42,243 nt of DNA, taken from F1-120-MAGs023 sp038228615. GTDB lineage: Bacteria > Actinomycetota > Acidimicrobiia > IMCC26256 > PALSA-610. The notes below the pieces were generated by a model. The model did not search any database. It saw nothing but the letters and a program-made list of their open reading frames with translations, and was not told where the DNA came from. The DNA lies in contig JBBRPC010000007.1 of the NCBI GenBank assembly GCA_038228615.1, positions 1-42,243 on the forward strand, written 5' to 3'. Every line of letters starts with the position of its first letter. Positions within the stretch are counted from its first letter, which is position 1. Positions 16,157-23,931 of this stretch are shown here, piece by piece. Made by a program: the position numbers and the translations under genes.

Positions 16157-16582
16157 ATGGCCAAAATCGTCGTCGGGGTAGATGGCAGCCCCGCATCGGA
16201 ATCCGCACTGCGGTGGGCGCACGACCATGTCGCCGCAGTCGGGGGAACGATCGAAGTCGTCATGTCGTGGAACGAGCACCCTGTGCTTGCCGGTATCTCC
16301 GAGACGGTTGGTGGCGGCGTGCCGCTGGATCAGGTCGAGGCGCAATCGAACGCTTTGCTCGATGCAACGATTAGCGCTGCGACGCCAGACGGTTCGAAAG
16401 TGACCGTGAAACGGTCGCTTGTCTCAGGCCCGCCCGGCGACGCCCTCGTTGCAGCGTCGTCTGGCGCTTCGTTGCTCGTCGTTGGCCGCCACAGCGGCGG
16501 CGCATTGAGCGAACTTCTCGGCTCAGTCACTGCGCAGGTAGTTCGCAACGCCGCATGTCCGACAGTGGTCGTCCCAGCGTGA
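16157..16582 (+). CDS. Universal stress protein (UspA family)
   Basis: A 141-residue single-domain stress protein, likely ATP-binding and dimeric. It begins KIVVGVDGSPASESALRWA, the standard Usp strand and helix. The C-terminal nucleotide loop is VVGRHSGGALSELLGSVTAQVVRNAACPTVVV, close to the G-x2-G-x9-G-(S/T) pattern. AGGAG lies 6 bases before the ATG. In actinobacteria such genes are often induced with low oxygen or starvation; the DevR-like regulator at the other end of the window makes that suggestive, but no binding site was found here. The next gene overlaps its stop codon (GTGA). Confidence 0.92.
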   Translation: MAKIVVGVDGSPASESALRWAHDHVAAVGGTIEVVMSWNEHPVLAGISETVGGGVPLDQVEAQSNALLDATISAATPDGSKVTVKRSLVSGPPGDALVAASSGASLLVVGRHSGGALSELLGSVTAQVVRNAACPTVVVPA

Positions 16583-17412
16583 CCGACACAGTGTTGCTGA
16601 TTGACAATCCCGCTCCGCTTGTCCGTCGAATCACGTTGAACCGACCGGAGAAACGCAACGCTTTGAATCATGCACTTCGGGGTGCGATCATCAACGCACT
16701 CGTCGCTGCGGATCAGGATCCGGACGTGCATGTCTCGATCGTGCGCGGCGCGGGGAAGTGTTTCTCATCTGGATATGAACTCGGCGGCGGCAACGAAGGC
16801 CAGGAGTATCCCTGGTATACGCCAGGCGGCGATGGTCAATGGCCCCGGCACGTGACCGAGGGTTGGATGAGTATCTGGGATCTAGCGAAGCCGGTGATTG
16901 CTCAAGTACACGGCTATTGCCTCGCTGGCGGTAGTGAACTCGCGACGGGTTGCGACCTCATCTATGTTGCTGACGACGCAAAGATCGGGTATCCGGCGGT
17001 CAGATTCGGTACGCCCGACATGCATTTTCACGCCTGGTTTATGGGAATGCGCACCGCGATGGAAATGATGATCACCGGTGATTCGATCAGTGGCACTGAA
17101 TCGGTACAGCTGGGCTGGGCCAACCATGCGTTTCCCGTCGAACAGCTTGATGATGCGGTTATCGAAGTCGCGCAGCGCATTGCCCAGATCGACCCGGAAC
17201 TGGTGCAAATTAACAAGCGTCTTGTGCATCGCCAAATGGAGATGATGGGTATTCGGGCTGGGATTCGTGCCGGTACCGAACTCTGTGCGCTCGGCACTCA
17301 CACCAAGTCGTTGCGCGATTTTGTCGCGAAAGCGCAGTCCGAAGGATTGACGAAGGCACTCGATGATCGCGACGCAAAGTTCGGCGATTATCGAAGCGTC
17401 GAACCCCACTGA
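16579..17412 (+). CDS. Enoyl-CoA hydratase/isomerase family protein
   Basis: A second crotonase-fold protein, 277 residues. Family segments are VRRITLNRPEKRNALNHAL, IVRGAGKCFSSGYELGG and QVHGYCLAGGSELATGCDL. The first catalytic glutamate position is alanine (YPAVRFG) and the second is retained in AMEMMITG. An inserted aromatic-rich loop (EYPWYTPGG) lies after the oxyanion segment. The GTG at 16579 overlaps the universal-stress-protein stop by the GTGA quartet; an ATG at 16555 would add eight residues within the stress-protein gene. It converges with the P450 gene after 28 bases, with no terminator visible between them. Acyl-CoA substrate unknown. Confidence 0.87.
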   Translation: MTDTVLLIDNPAPLVRRITLNRPEKRNALNHALRGAIINALVAADQDPDVHVSIVRGAGKCFSSGYELGGGNEGQEYPWYTPGGDGQWPRHVTEGWMSIWDLAKPVIAQVHGYCLAGGSELATGCDLIYVADDAKIGYPAVRFGTPDMHFHAWFMGMRTAMEMMITGDSISGTESVQLGWANHAFPVEQLDDAVIEVAQRIAQIDPELVQINKRLVHRQMEMMGIRAGIRAGTELCALGTHTKSLRDFVAKAQSEGLTKALDDRDAKFGDYRSVEPH

Positions 17413-17440
17413 CGAGCTGCAATATCGGGGCGAGGCCGTA

Positions 17441-18595
17441 TCAAAAGGTGATGGGCAGTCGTGCCGCACTGCGGAGTGGCGAGTTCAATACCCAGCTGAT
17501 CGAGTCACCTTGCGCGACTTGATATTCAGGAATACGACGATGGAATTCTCGAAGCGCGACACGGAGTTCCAACCGCGCGAGGTGTGAACCGAGACAGCGG
17601 TGGATGCCTCCGCCAAAAGCCAGGTGGCGATTGGGATTGCGCGTGAGGTCGAATTTGTGTGCGTCAGGAAACTCGTTGTCGTCGACGTTCGCCGCTCCAA
17701 TCGACACGTGCACGGATGCTCCCGCAGCGATCGTCACGCCGAAGAGCTCCGTATCGACAGTCGTCTTTCGAGCTACTCCCGAGACGATCGTTTCCCAGCG
17801 AAGAAATTCTTCCACCGCGGCTGGGATCGACTCGGGATGTTCGACCATTGCTCGCCGTGCTTGTGGATGTTCGAGCAAGTACGCGAATGTCACCGAAAGT
17901 TGGCCTGCGACCGTGTCGAGACCAGCGAGAAGAAACAGAAAGCAAATACCAAGGATCTCCTCACGGGTGAGCTTCTCACCCTCGACCTCAGCCGCGAGAA
18001 ATTGACTCACGAGATCGTCGCGCGGCTGCGTCGTGCGGTCGGCGATGACTCCTTCGAACAGCGCGTAAATTTCCATGCCTGCCTCAACGCGGAAACCCAT
18101 TTGTTCGTCGTCGGTTTCGCCAGGTGGGCGAATGATCCCATCTTTGAGCCGCAGAAAGTCGGCGACGTGTTCCAACGGTAAGCCGAGAAGCTGAAGGAAC
18201 ACCGTCGATGGCAGCGGCTCAGTGAACGACTGCACGAGATCGGTTTTCCCTGTGTCGATGAAGTCGTCGATAAGCGCGTTGACGAGCGACGTCATCGCAC
18301 CTTCCATGGCGGCAACCCGTTTCGGAGCGAAGATTGGATCGAGAAGCACGCGGTATCTGCGGTGATGCGGCGGATCGATTTCGAGAGGAATGAGCGGGTC
18401 GGCAGCTCCGAGCGATACTGCTCCGCTGGATGAAAACGTGGTCGGGTCTTTGAAGACTGCATCGACGGCGGCGCGCGACAGCACGTGCACGCTGCCGGAA
18501 TCGGTCGTGTGCACAGGGCACTCAGAAAGTGCTTCGGCGTAGTGGCGTTGTGGTGCAGCCGCGACCGACTCGATGTTCCAATCAACGAATGTCAT
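17441..18595 (-). CDS. Cytochrome P450
   Basis: A soluble bacterial class I P450 of 384 residues, a haem monooxygenase needing ferredoxin and reductase partners that are not nearby. The haem-ligand motif is FGGGIHRCLGSH with C334. The I-helix oxygen-activation motif is LLAGLDT (A224, G225, D227, T228). The K-helix ExxR is E263-F-L-R266. The segment EIDPPHHRRYR is the usual C-helix region. There is no membrane anchor. It diverges from the corrinoid methyltransferase cluster across about 150 bases, so it could share regulatory DNA with it, but nothing in its sequence links it to methylamine chemistry. The substrate cannot be told. Confidence 0.93.
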   Translation of the reverse strand: MTFVDWNIESVAAAPQRHYAEALSECPVHTTDSGSVHVLSRAAVDAVFKDPTTFSSSGAVSLGAADPLIPLEIDPPHHRRYRVLLDPIFAPKRVAAMEGAMTSLVNALIDDFIDTGKTDLVQSFTEPLPSTVFLQLLGLPLEHVADFLRLKDGIIRPPGETDDEQMGFRVEAGMEIYALFEGVIADRTTQPRDDLVSQFLAAEVEGEKLTREEILGICFLFLLAGLDTVAGQLSVTFAYLLEHPQARRAMVEHPESIPAAVEEFLRWETIVSGVARKTTVDTELFGVTIAAGASVHVSIGAANVDDNEFPDAHKFDLTRNPNRHLAFGGGIHRCLGSHLARLELRVALREFHRRIPEYQVAQGDSISWVLNSPLRSAARLPITF

Positions 18596-18644
18596 GGGCG
18601 CGAGTGCAGCGCGTTCGATGCCTCCGCGTCAACCAGGTATGCGT

Positions 18645-18678
18645 TGGGTGAGGCTTTGTGGGTGGGCATTGGGTGGGC
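18645..18678. repeat. TGGGTG direct repeats upstream of the methyltransferase operon
   Basis: TGGGTG occurs at 18645-18650, 18659-18664 and 18670-18675. The last two extend to TGGGTGGGC and start 11 bases apart, one helical turn. They lie in the divergent spacer between the P450 gene and the corrinoid protein gene. This is a reasonable place for a regulator such as the IclR protein of the cluster to bind; that assignment is inference. Confidence 0.4.
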
Positions 18679-18733
18679 TCCCGCGGATCGCCACTCCACA
18701 GACATTTACCACGATGTGGGATGAAACCGGCGA

Positions 18734-18744
18734 TAGCATGGTGT
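18734..18744 (+). promoter_or_regulatory. Candidate -10 element of the methyltransferase operon
   Basis: TAGCAT (18734-18739) matches TANNNT and ends 5 bases before the GTG at 18745. A leaderless transcript from here would decide the start of the corrinoid protein. No good -35 is visible. Confidence 0.35.
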
Positions 18745-19464
18745 GTGGCCGAAGAACCCGCCGAAGAATCCGCCGAAGAATCCGACGGTGAGATCGACCT
18801 CGCGGCGCTCAATGACGAGGAGCTCGTAGGCCAGATGCACGACGATCTCTACGACGGCCTCGGTGCTGAGATTCTTGAAGGTACGAACCTGTTATTGGGA
18901 CGAGGCTGGTCGGCCGAACGCGTGTTAAACGATGCGCTTGTCGAAGGTATGCGCATCGTCGGCATCGATTTCCGCGACGGCATCTTGTTCGTGCCCGAGG
19001 TGCTGCTCGCAGCGAACGCAATGAAATGTGGAATGGAAATCCTTCGGCCGCTGTTGGCCGAAACGGGCGCAAAGCCGGTCGGCAAAATCGTCATCGGAAC
19101 CGTGAAAGGCGATATTCACGATATCGGCAAAAACCTCGTGTGCATGATGCTAGAAGGCGCAGGCTTCGAGGTCATCGATCTCGGTATCAATACCTCGGCT
19201 GAACAGTTCCTCGCCGCGCTTGATGAGCACGAGCCCGATATTCTCGGAATGTCAGCGCTGCTCACGACGACGATGCCATACATGAAGGTTGTGATCGACA
19301 CGTTGATCGCAAAGGGCTTGCGCGACCGATACATCGTGCTCGTTGGCGGCGCCCCATTGAACGAAGACTTTGGCATCGCCGTTGGCGCCGATGCGTATTG
19401 CCGTGATGCTGCGATTGCCGCAGAGACGGCGAAGGCGCTCGTGCGTGCGCGACGTGCCGCTTGA
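18745..19464 (+). CDS. Methyltransferase corrinoid protein (MtbC/MttC type)
   Basis: A 239-residue methyl-carrying corrinoid protein, partner of the MttB-family methyltransferase encoded downstream. After an acidic leader (EEPAEESAEESDGE) comes the helical cap domain (about residues 20-105) and then the B12-binding domain. The cobalt-ligand motif DIHDIG is at D123-G128 with H125 as lower ligand, followed by GMSALLTTTMPYM (S170) and VLVGGAPLNEDF. All are standard for Co(I)/methyl-Co(III) carrier proteins. The start is uncertain: GTG 18745 is favoured by a -10-like box 5 bases upstream, but ATG 18721 (eight residues longer) is possible; neither has a Shine-Dalgarno sequence. It is the first gene of a ten-gene plus-strand run. 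Confidence 0.88.
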   Translation: MAEEPAEESAEESDGEIDLAALNDEELVGQMHDDLYDGLGAEILEGTNLLLGRGWSAERVLNDALVEGMRIVGIDFRDGILFVPEVLLAANAMKCGMEILRPLLAETGAKPVGKIVIGTVKGDIHDIGKNLVCMMLEGAGFEVIDLGINTSAEQFLAALDEHEPDILGMSALLTTTMPYMKVVIDTLIAKGLRDRYIVLVGGAPLNEDFGIAVGADAYCRDAAIAAETAKALVRARRAA

Positions 19465-19475
19465 CTCGGTTGCGT

Positions 19476-20081
19476 ATGGGTAGCGACCAAGCCCCGATTG
19501 TGTACGCCTGCGGTGCGCTCGCGAAGGATCTGCGGGCCGTGTTGCGCGCGTCGGGCCTCGGTGCTCACATCGAGGTGTTCTACTTACCCGCCAATATGCA
19601 CAACCGACCCGAAGCTATTGTGCCGAAGCTCCGCCCGCTGATATCGGCGGCAATCGCCGCAAAACGCTCTGTATTTGTTGGGTATTCTGACTGCGGGACG
19701 GGCGGGCAGCTCGACGCGTTGCTCCGCGAGTTTCCCGGAGTGCGTCGCTTGCCCGGGGCCCACTGCTATGAGATGTTTGCTGGAGCCGAGCGGTTTGCAG
19801 CGCTACACGACGACGAACCCGGAACGTTGTATCTGACCGATTTTCTTGCATTGCATTTCGATGCCCTGGTATGGCGTGGCCTCGGCCTCGACCGATTCCC
19901 GCACCTTCGCGACGTGTATTTCGGGAACTATCGCAAAGTGGTGCACCTTGCGCAGGGAGACGCGGCTGCGATCAACGCCGCACGAATCGCATCCGCTCAA
20001 TTGGCCCTTGCGTTCGAATCTGTGGGCACGCAACGTGACGGATTGCGACATGGGATCGAAGAATTCTGTGCCTCGTCGTAG
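19476..20081 (+). CDS. DUF1638 domain protein
   Basis: A 201-residue cytoplasmic protein resembling the uncharacterised DUF1638 family, which is commonly found beside corrinoid methyltransferase genes. Features are IVYACGALAKDL, YLPANMHNRPEAIVPKL, GYSDCGTGGQLD and GAHCYEMFAG. Potential metal or cobalamin ligands are C12, H42, C73, H96 and C97. Downstream FGNYRKVVHLAQGD is also characteristic. ATG 19476 is chosen; a TTG at 19461 overlaps the corrinoid-protein stop (TTGA) and is an alternative. Its 3' end overlaps the next gene. Function is unknown; its place between the corrinoid protein and the activator suggests a part in methyl transfer or corrinoid handling. Confidence 0.75.
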   Translation: MGSDQAPIVYACGALAKDLRAVLRASGLGAHIEVFYLPANMHNRPEAIVPKLRPLISAAIAAKRSVFVGYSDCGTGGQLDALLREFPGVRRLPGAHCYEMFAGAERFAALHDDEPGTLYLTDFLALHFDALVWRGLGLDRFPHLRDVYFGNYRKVVHLAQGDAAAINAARIASAQLALAFESVGTQRDGLRHGIEEFCASS

Positions 20082-20445
20082 CCGTGGCAACGACATCGTC
20101 GTCATCAAGTGGCGTGATATCCCGGCCCAGGTCAACGGACGCTATGGCGAGCAACGTCACCAAGTGATGCTGTCGCGGCGATTCCAACGATCCATCGACG
20201 AGGCGGCGATTGTCGCTGACAAAAAAACGGCAAACGAATATGTGGGCGAATGGCAGCGCGACCCGCGGCCGTTCGATGGCGACACGTTCGAATCGCTTGT
20301 TGCATCGGTGGATGCTGTGGCAGCAGGAATAGAGGCGGCATTTCCGCGGAAACGATTGCAGGAATTCGTTGCGACCGGCGGGTGGAATCCTGAGAGCGAC
20401 AACTACGTGACGCTCGCCAAGCGTCCCGAGCCGGAGATTGCGTGA
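20050..20445 (+). CDS. 'Virulence factor' domain protein (PF13769-like)
   Basis: A 131-residue basic protein. Its core VIKWRDIPAQVNGRYGEQRHQVMLSRRFQRSIDEAAIVA followed by NEYVGEWQR resembles the small 'virulence factor' domain (WRDIPAQV...). Despite the name, this family often lies in corrinoid methyltransferase clusters and has no proven role in virulence. The C-terminal half is NYVTLAKRPEPEIA-ending and unremarkable. The start could be ATG 20050 or GTG 20068; the latter has a GAAG-containing stretch upstream. It overlaps the DUF1638 gene by up to 32 bases and its stop overlaps the next ATG (TGATG), a sign of tight co-translation. Function unknown. Confidence 0.68.
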   Translation: MGSKNSVPRRSRGNDIVVIKWRDIPAQVNGRYGEQRHQVMLSRRFQRSIDEAAIVADKKTANEYVGEWQRDPRPFDGDTFESLVASVDAVAAGIEAAFPRKRLQEFVATGGWNPESDNYVTLAKRPEPEIA

Positions 20446-22382
20446 TGGACGCGGAGGTGGTGTTTTCGCCGAGTGGGCTCCGGGGGTCAGTTCCGCTGGG
20501 CACCACGGTGCTTGACGCTGCGCGAATGCTTGGTGTTGATCTCGATTCCGTATGCGGCGGTCGAGGCATTTGCGGTCGTTGCCAAGTGATACCCGCGCGT
20601 CGCGCCGTGCTTGGCGAGTGGTCTGCGACCGAAGCGAACTACGCGGGCCGGCGTCCGATCGATGCAAACGGGCGCCTGGGCTGCAGTGCGTTGATCGCAG
20701 GCGATGCAACGATTGAAGTTCCACCGCAAAGTCAGCTGCATCGACCGGTGATTCGCAAGGCCATTGATCTCACGAACTTGGTGATCGATCCGGTGGTGCG
20801 GTTGTACTACGCCGAGTTGGAAACGCCCGTTCTCGGCGACGACCGGAGCGAACTCCGCAGGTTGATCGATGCGCTGACCGAAACTTTCGGGCTTGCTTCG
20901 CTCACGATCGACCCGATCCCATTGCGTTCGCTGCAGCCAGCGCTCGCAGAGAACGAGCACCGCGGAGTGACCGTTGCTGTACACCACGATGCGCACATCA
21001 TCGCGGTCTGGTCTGGGTTTGTCGAGGTTGCCTACGGGGTTGCCATCGATGTTGGCAGCACGACGCTTGCGGGGCATCTCTGCGACCTCGCAACTGGCGA
21101 GGTGATCGCCACCGCAGGCTTGATGAACCCACAGATTCGTTTCGGTGAGGATCTGATGAGCCGCGTTTCGTATGTGATGATGCATCCAACAGGCGCGCGC
21201 GAGTTGACGAATTCGGTTCGTGATGCACTGAACAAGCTCGTTGCAACCTTGACGGATTCGGTCGGGGTTCGCCCGGACCGGATTTGTGACGTTGTGATCG
21301 TTGCCAATCCAATCATGCATCATCTGTTGCTTGGTATCGATCCCACGCCCCTAGGTACGGCACCGTTCACGTTGGCGACGGACCTTCCGTACGACGCGCG
21401 TGCTGCTGATATTGAGCTCGATTGCGATGTTGCGCAATTGCACATGTTGCCGTGTATCGCGGGCCATGTCGGAGCCGATACCGCGGCCATGGTGCTTGCG
21501 GTCGGACCACATCGCAGCGATGATCTGATGTTGCTCATCGATGTTGGTACCAATGCTGAAATTGTGCTCGGAAACTCGAAGCAACTCTTCGCAGCGTCGA
21601 GCCCAACTGGCCCGGCATTCGAGGGTGCTCAACTTTCGTGCGGACAACGAGCGACGCCCGGAGCGATCGAACGCGTTCGTATTAATCGTGAGACGCTCGA
21701 ACCTGACGTCTCGACGATTGGTGATGCTTCGGTGACGGGCGTCTGCGGATCTGGAATTATCGAAACCATTGGCGAACTCTTTCTCGCTGGAGTGATTGCT
21801 GCCGACGGCACAATTGATGGTGGCGCCGCGACGCGTTCGCGACGCGTCGTCGCCGATGGCAGAACGTTTGCATACGTCCTGCGCGAGGAACATCCGAGGC
21901 TCCTCATTACCCAAAATGATGTACGCGCGATTCAACTCGCCAAAGCAGCACTCCATGCCGGCGTGAAGCTGTTGTTAGATCGTGCAGGTATTTCCGAAGT
22001 GACTTCGGTACGACTTGCTGGTGCCTTCGGCAGTCACATCGATCCTGTGTACGCACTGTTGCTTGGTCTCATCCCCGATTGCGATCCGAACACGGTGCGA
22101 TCCGTTGGTAACGCTGCCGGGTCCGGCGCGGTATGGGCACTACTCAGTGGCGCTGCTCGTGTCGAAATCGCTGAAGTCGCGCGCTCGATTGTCAAGATTG
22201 AAACAGCGCTCGAGCCGGCGTTTCAGACCCATTTCATCGATGCGATGGGGTTCCCCCACTCGACCGATGCGTATCCCCGGCTCGCGAAAGTAGTGACCTT
22301 CCCGCGACCTTCGACGACGAACGATGGCCGCCGACGCCGTCAACGTCGAATGCACAACATGCAAACTCAGGAGGACGCATGA
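20445..22382 (+). CDS. RACo-like ATP-dependent corrinoid reductive activator (2Fe-2S/ASKHA protein)
   Basis: A 645-residue activator that should reduce inactive Co(II) corrinoid back to Co(I) at the expense of ATP. The N-terminus is a plant-type [2Fe-2S] ferredoxin domain with C37, C43, C46 and C80. A linker domain follows, and from about residue 200 a C-terminal ASKHA ATPase domain with AIDVGSTTLAGHL, LLIDVGTNAEIVLG, VTGVCGSGIIETIGEL and LAGAFGSHIDP. This layout matches RACo rather than RamA, which carries 4Fe-4S ferredoxin clusters. ATG 20445 shares bases with the upstream stop (TGATG). The C-terminal tail is basic (RRRRQRR). The AGGAGG for the next gene lies within its last codons. Confidence 0.88.
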   Translation: MDAEVVFSPSGLRGSVPLGTTVLDAARMLGVDLDSVCGGRGICGRCQVIPARRAVLGEWSATEANYAGRRPIDANGRLGCSALIAGDATIEVPPQSQLHRPVIRKAIDLTNLVIDPVVRLYYAELETPVLGDDRSELRRLIDALTETFGLASLTIDPIPLRSLQPALAENEHRGVTVAVHHDAHIIAVWSGFVEVAYGVAIDVGSTTLAGHLCDLATGEVIATAGLMNPQIRFGEDLMSRVSYVMMHPTGARELTNSVRDALNKLVATLTDSVGVRPDRICDVVIVANPIMHHLLLGIDPTPLGTAPFTLATDLPYDARAADIELDCDVAQLHMLPCIAGHVGADTAAMVLAVGPHRSDDLMLLIDVGTNAEIVLGNSKQLFAASSPTGPAFEGAQLSCGQRATPGAIERVRINRETLEPDVSTIGDASVTGVCGSGIIETIGELFLAGVIAADGTIDGGAATRSRRVVADGRTFAYVLREEHPRLLITQNDVRAIQLAKAALHAGVKLLLDRAGISEVTSVRLAGAFGSHIDPVYALLLGLIPDCDPNTVRSVGNAAGSGAVWALLSGAARVEIAEVARSIVKIETALEPAFQTHFIDAMGFPHSTDAYPRLAKVVTFPRPSTTNDGRRRRQRRMHNMQTQEDA

Positions 22383-23923
22383 CCGAAGCATCACCGCGTC
22401 GAGCCAACCGCACGGGTGGGCGCGCCGGGCGCCAAGCAGCTCGCTTGGCAGCGCACACCGAAAAGGTGCCGTTTCTGACTCGCACATTGCGGCCATTCGA
22501 GGTGCTGAACGACGAGAGCATCGAGCAGATCGAAGCGAACGCCGACCTGATTCTTGAGAGCGTCGGTATCGTGGTTCGCGACTTCCCAGCAGCGATAGCG
22601 ATGTTCAAAGCGGCCGGCGCCGACGTGGAAGACGATCGTGTCCGGTTTCCACGCGGGATGTGCCGCAGCCTCGTGCGAGCGACCGCGCCGTCGATGTATA
22701 CCCAGCACGCACGCAACTCCGCGAACGACCTTCAGATCGGTGGCGATTCGACCGTCTTCGCCCCTAACTACGGGTCGCCATTTGTGCATGATCTCGACAA
22801 TGGTCGTCGCTATGCGACCATTGCTGACTTTCAGAATTTTGTGAAGCTTGCATATATGTCGGAGAATTTGCACCATTCCGGCGGAACCGTGTGCGAACCC
22901 GTTGACGTTCCGGTGAACAAGCGACATTTCGACATGGTGTATGCACACCTTCGCTATAGCGACAAAGCATTTATGGGGTCGGTCACTGCAGGCAGTCGCG
23001 CTGCCGACAGCGTCGAGATGGCGCGGATCGCGTTCGGTGGCGATCTCGCAGATCGGACCGTCTTGACGAGTTTGATTAACGCCTCGTCTCCGTTGGTGTG
23101 GGACGGATCGATGTTGGCAGCAGCACAGAACTACGCGGTGCATAACCAGGCTTGCATCATTACCCCTTTCATTCTTGCGGGAGCGATGGCGCCAGTCACG
23201 GTGGCTGGCGTTGCCGCACAGACGCTTGCTGAAGCCTTGGCAGGCATGGCCTTCACGCAACTTGTGCGGCCGGGTGCCCCGGTCATCTTCGGTAGTTTCG
23301 CATCGTCGATGAGCATGCAGACTGGGGCGCCGACCTTCGGGACTCCGGAACCAGCACTTGTGCTCTACGTCTGCGCGCAGCTTGCGCGCCGACTCGGCGT
23401 TCCTTTTCGGAGTGGCGGGTCGCTAACTGCGAGCAAGATTCCTGATGCCCAAGCAGCCTACGAATCTGCGAACACCTTGCAACCAACAATGCTTGGTGGC
23501 GTGCATTTCGTATTGCACGCGGCTGGTTGGCTCGAGGGAGGACTCTCGATTGGCTACGAGAAGTTCGTGCTCGACGACGATCAACTTGGGATGATGACGA
23601 CATTCGTACGTGGTGTCGATATGTCGACCAACGGGCAGGCGATCGAGGCGATCGTCGAGAATGGTCCTGGTCAACACTTTCTTGGCACAGCGCACACGCT
23701 GGCCAACTTTGAGCACGCCTTCTATCGGTCCACCACAGCCGACAACGCGAGCTACGAGCAATGGCTCGAGGAGGGGAGTCTCGATGCCGCACGTCGCGCG
23801 AACACGCTCTGGAAACAACGGCTCGCTGAATATGAGCCCCCGACGATCGATGCTGCCATCGACCAGGAACTTCGAGAGTTTGTGACCCGCCGTAAGGCCG
23901 AGATGCCCGACGAGATCGGCTGA
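22379..23923 (+). CDS. Non-pyrrolysine MttB-family corrinoid methyltransferase (glycine betaine/quaternary amine type)
   Basis: A 514-residue TIM-barrel methyltransferase of the trimethylamine methyltransferase (MttB) superfamily. Recognisable parts are MSENLHHSGGTVCEPVDVP, SLINASSPLVWDGSML, QTGAPTFGTPEPALVLYVCAQLARR and GSLTASKIPDAQAAYES. The frame contains no in-frame TAG, so it lacks pyrrolysine. Known non-pyrrolysine members (MtgB and relatives) demethylate quaternary amines such as glycine betaine, carnitine or proline betaine. It should transfer a methyl group to the corrinoid protein. The ATG overlaps the activator stop (ATGA) and has a perfect AGGAGG upstream. The surrounding dimethylglycine-dehydrogenase-like and choline-dehydrogenase-like genes favour glycine betaine; this is inference. 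Confidence 0.88.
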   Translation: MTEASPRRANRTGGRAGRQAARLAAHTEKVPFLTRTLRPFEVLNDESIEQIEANADLILESVGIVVRDFPAAIAMFKAAGADVEDDRVRFPRGMCRSLVRATAPSMYTQHARNSANDLQIGGDSTVFAPNYGSPFVHDLDNGRRYATIADFQNFVKLAYMSENLHHSGGTVCEPVDVPVNKRHFDMVYAHLRYSDKAFMGSVTAGSRAADSVEMARIAFGGDLADRTVLTSLINASSPLVWDGSMLAAAQNYAVHNQACIITPFILAGAMAPVTVAGVAAQTLAEALAGMAFTQLVRPGAPVIFGSFASSMSMQTGAPTFGTPEPALVLYVCAQLARRLGVPFRSGGSLTASKIPDAQAAYESANTLQPTMLGGVHFVLHAAGWLEGGLSIGYEKFVLDDDQLGMMTTFVRGVDMSTNGQAIEAIVENGPGQHFLGTAHTLANFEHAFYRSTTADNASYEQWLEEGSLDAARRANTLWKQRLAEYEPPTIDAAIDQELREFVTRRKAEMPDEIG

Positions 23924-23931
23924 GTACGGTT

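Noticed and set aside
22379..23923. Possible pyrrolysine-containing trimethylamine methyltransferase
   Set aside because: There is no in-frame TAG and no pylTSBCD gene in the window; it belongs with non-pyrrolysine members.
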